60,398 bases of DNA from Clostridiales bacterium (lineage in GTDB: Bacteria > Bacillota > Clostridia > Christensenellales > Borkfalkiaceae). The DNA lies in the NCBI GenBank assembly GCA_015055945.1, contig SVHH01000007.1:1-60398 (forward strand), read 5' to 3'. The translations under genes and the position numbers were made by a program. Below the pieces are notes generated by a model. The model saw only the letters and a program-made list of their open reading frames with translations, was not told the DNA's origin and ran no database searches. Positions 57,928 to 60,398 of this stretch are shown piece by piece. Numbering within the stretch: the stretch's first letter is position 1; each line of letters begins with the position of its first letter.

Positions 57928-60379
57928 ACTTGAGTTTGCACAGGATATTATTCCCGTGAAAGATATAAAGGCAGGCATTATTGAAACCACAGATGGAAGA
58001 TATATTAAGATTCTTGAAATCGAGCCTATAAACTTTATGTTGCGGTCAGATGATGAGCAGTTTTCAATTATTTCTTCATTTGCAAGTTGGTTAAAAATAT
58101 GTCCAGTAAGAATGCAGTTTAAAAGCATAACACGGCGAGCTGACACTGAAAAACACTTGGAGGTTTTAAGGAAAGAACTTAGAACTGAATCGGATAATAA
58201 ATGTTGGACGCTTGGCGAAAGTTATATCAATCTGATAAAAGAGGTGGGAAGTAAGGAAGCGCTAACAAGGCGCTTTTTTCTTATATTCCAATATGAATCG
58301 CCACACAAAAACGATGATTTTCAACAAGTATATTCAACGCTTCAAACGGTGGAACAAAATGCGAGAGCTTATTTTTCTCAATGTGGTAATAACATACTAC
58401 AATATAAAAATCCAAACGAAGAGATAATGGAAATTTTATATACGTATTTTAATCGCAATTCATGTACGACGGAGCCTTTTGTGAAAAGGGTAGAACGTGT
58501 TGTGATGGATGCGATGAGAGTTGAGGGTAAGACAATCGGAGTTGATGAGGTTCCGAATGTGCCTATTAAAAATTTCATTGCACCAAGAGGGATTGATTTT
58601 ACCAATCATGCCTATACGATTATGGATGGTAGATATTACACGGTTCTATATATCAAAGGTAATGGCTACCCAAGTAAAGTAAGAGCAGGGTGGTTATCTA
58701 CATTAATCAATGCTGGTGATGGTATAAACGTTGATGTATTCTTGAAAAAAGAAAACAAAAGCAAAGTAATAGATAAGGTTGCGCAAAAAATTCGGCTTAA
58801 TAGAACAAAACTTAAAGATATGCAAGATACGAGCACCGATTATGAAGAGTTGACGAATTCAATTCAAGCAGGCTATTACATTAAACAAGGAATTGCTAAC
58901 TATAACGAAGACCTATTTTATATGTCGGTATTTATTACGGTATCTGCGAACACAAAGAAGGAACTTTTGTGGCGTAAGCAACAAGTAATAGATAAGTTAA
59001 AAGCGATAGATATTAGTGTTTCAGAAGGAAAGTTTCAACAAGAAGAAGCATTTAAGTCGGTGATGCCATTTTTAAGAGTTTCGCCAGTTCTTGAAAAGAA
59101 AGCAAAACGAAACGTTTTAACGAGTGGTGCTGCATCGTCATACATATTTACTAGCTTTGAATTGTCTGATGACACGGGTGTTTTACTTGGCGTAAACCAA
59201 CACAATAATTCACTTTGTATCGTTGACCTTTTTAATACAAAGAAAAACAAAAACGCAAATCTAAATCTTATTGGAACAAGCGGTGCAGGTAAGACTTTTA
59301 CCATGCAACTGCTTGCATTGCGCATGCGTATGCGCGGTATTCAATCGTTTATTCTTGCACCTATAAAAGGGCACGAGTTTAAGCGAGCTTGTAAAAAAAT
59401 AAACGGCAGTTTTATTAGAATTGCACCAGGCTCTCCGCACTGTATTAACGTGATGGAGATTCGGCAAACGATAAGTCCTGAAATGGATTTGATAGATGGA
59501 ACGGATTATAGGGGAAATGATTCGCTGCTGGCAAGAAAAATTCAGCAACTTATGATTTTCTTTACGTTATTAATTCCAGATATCACAAACGAAGAGGAAC
59601 AGCTTCTTGATGAAGCGCTGATAAAAACATACAAAGATTTTGGCATCACTCATAAAAACAAAAGTCTGTATGTGAATGGTAGCAGCAAAGAGTTTAAGAG
59701 AATGCCAGTCCTTGGAGATCTGCATAAGAATTTGAAAGATAATCCAAGAACGGAACGTCTGGCAATAATTTTGAGCAGGTTTGTTACCGGTTCGGCGCAG
59801 TCCTTTAATCGTCAAACCAACGTAGATTTATCAAACAAATACATCGTAATAGATTTATCCGAATTAAAAGGAAAACTTCTACCAGTGGGCATGATGATAG
59901 CGCTTGATTACGTTTGGGATAATATTAAGTTAGACCGAATTAAAAAGAAAGCGATTTTTATTGATGAAATATGGCAACTTGTCGGTGCATCGTCTAATAG
60001 CCTTGCAGCCGATTTTTGTTTGAACATATTCAAAACTATTAGAGGCTATGGTGGAGCAGCGATAGCGGCAACACAGGATTTATCCGATTTTTTTGGGTTG
60101 GAAGATGGAAAGTACGGTAGAGCTATAATCAATAACAGTCAAAATAAAATCATTTTGAATTTGGAACATGATGAGGCTCAATACGTAAGAGACGTGTTAA
60201 AACTTACGAGAACCGAAATACACGCTATAACAAGTTTTAATAGAGGTGAAGCGTTGGTTTGTTCTAGTGCAAATAAGATACCGATTGTTATAAAAGCGTC
60301 GGAAGAGGAACACGAATCCATTACGACGGATAGGGCAGAGCTTGAAGCAATTCTGCAAAAACATAAAGCAAAAGAATAA
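57914..60379 (+). CDS. VirB4-type conjugation ATPase
   Basis: The energy source of the type IV secretion system. The 821-residue protein has an N-terminal VirB4 domain and a C-terminal ATPase with Walker A GTSGAGKT (residues 454-461), Walker B IFIDE (D684, E685) and a following glutamine-rich TQDLSD motif typical of TraE/VirB4. It is intact. It overlaps prgI by 14 bp, so the subunits are co-translated. Another ribosome-binding site (GAAGGAGGTG) follows its stop, so the module continues beyond the window. Confidence 0.95.
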   Translation: MKKNKLEFAQDIIPVKDIKAGIIETTDGRYIKILEIEPINFMLRSDDEQFSIISSFASWLKICPVRMQFKSITRRADTEKHLEVLRKELRTESDNKCWTLGESYINLIKEVGSKEALTRRFFLIFQYESPHKNDDFQQVYSTLQTVEQNARAYFSQCGNNILQYKNPNEEIMEILYTYFNRNSCTTEPFVKRVERVVMDAMRVEGKTIGVDEVPNVPIKNFIAPRGIDFTNHAYTIMDGRYYTVLYIKGNGYPSKVRAGWLSTLINAGDGINVDVFLKKENKSKVIDKVAQKIRLNRTKLKDMQDTSTDYEELTNSIQAGYYIKQGIANYNEDLFYMSVFITVSANTKKELLWRKQQVIDKLKAIDISVSEGKFQQEEAFKSVMPFLRVSPVLEKKAKRNVLTSGAASSYIFTSFELSDDTGVLLGVNQHNNSLCIVDLFNTKKNKNANLNLIGTSGAGKTFTMQLLALRMRMRGIQSFILAPIKGHEFKRACKKINGSFIRIAPGSPHCINVMEIRQTISPEMDLIDGTDYRGNDSLLARKIQQLMIFFTLLIPDITNEEEQLLDEALIKTYKDFGITHKNKSLYVNGSSKEFKRMPVLGDLHKNLKDNPRTERLAIILSRFVTGSAQSFNRQTNVDLSNKYIVIDLSELKGKLLPVGMMIALDYVWDNIKLDRIKKKAIFIDEIWQLVGASSNSLAADFCLNIFKTIRGYGGAAIAATQDLSDFFGLEDGKYGRAIINNSQNKIILNLEHDEAQYVRDVLKLTRTEIHAITSFNRGEALVCSSANKIPIVIKASEEEHESITTDRAELEAILQKHKAKE

Positions 60380-60398
60380 AACGAAGGAGGTGAAAAGA

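Larger units (their letters stand above)
47458..60398. mobile_element. Integrative and conjugative element, left part
   Basis: Evidence for an element: the chromosomal PBP gene is cut at its KTG codons; the following genes are transfer functions (VirB2-, VirB6-, PrgI- and VirB4-like) plus regulators of mobile-element type; and the expected mraY and murD genes do not follow. Insertion into a conserved protein-coding motif suggests a large serine recombinase, but no integrase, relaxase or coupling protein lies in the window, so the right end is beyond 60398. The gene set resembles Gram-positive (FATA-type) conjugative systems. Pro and Gly codons ending in C look rarer than in the host genes. 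The exact crossover is uncertain by several bases. Confidence 0.8.

Noticed and set aside
47458-60398. Prophage interpretation of the inserted DNA
   Set aside because: No capsid, terminase or tail genes; VirB4, PrgI and VirB6-like proteins indicate conjugation.
47458-60398. Plasmid backbone
   Set aside because: It is continuous with the chromosomal mraZ-rsmH-ftsL-PBP cluster, so it is integrated (unless the contig is chimeric).

Overview
The window looks like a chromosomal segment of an AT-rich, endospore-forming member of the Clostridia (Bacillota), probably an uncultured gut lineage. Support: spmA/spmB; a YtxC-like gene in front of thrS; a T-box leader; RNase J; an L27 precursor with an N-terminal extension; rpmB, asp23, fakA and recG in the Bacillus order; a mraZ-rsmH-ftsL-PBP cell-division cluster; and the paired NifU-like/GGGtGRT genes. 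Strong Shine-Dalgarno sequences precede most genes, and intrinsic terminators separate most transcription units.

Layout of the host part (1-47457): rplU-rpmA; an OGG-type glycosylase; NifU-like/GGGtGRT; a minus-strand DUF4130/radical-SAM repair pair; serC-serA; rnj-trmR-trhP (RNA decay and tRNA wobble hydroxylation/methylation); a TetR/glycosyltransferase unit; feoA-feoB-FeoB-associated peptide; a copper ATPase; a two-component system; a possible structured RNA; a purine-type phosphoribosyltransferase; a calcium ATPase; YtxC-like, T-box, thrS; spmA-spmB; metG-tatD; rsmA-rdgB; cysK; rpmB; asp23-fakA-recG; an XRE membrane regulator; a DegV protein (fatty-acid partner of FakA); an amidase; a second two-component system; rpsT with a long tail; murI; then mraZ-rsmH-ftsL-PBP.

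At about 47458 the PBP gene stops being PBP: its frame runs into foreign sequence immediately after the catalytic KTG triad. From there to the window end lies the left part of an integrative and conjugative element. It carries an XRE regulator with a HipA-like kinase, an AAA/DUF4143 ATPase, a winged-helix protein with a sigma-region-4-like protein, an unknown protein, and then a type IV secretion module (VirB2-like, VirB6-like, a membrane protein, PrgI, VirB4). The integrase, relaxase and right end lie outside the window.

The most interesting points are: the element sitting in the KTG codons of a cell-wall transpeptidase gene, which could be a developmentally reversible interruption; a series of intrinsic-terminator hairpins, each ending 19-32 nt before a start codon in the element, implying attenuation or antitermination; a 172-bp tandem duplication carrying iterons, an extended -10 promoter and a terminator, which predicts twin small RNAs; an exact 84-residue repeat in the VirB6-like protein; a DKTAT in place of DKTGT in the copper ATPase; and unusual start regions of ftsL and the PBP gene.
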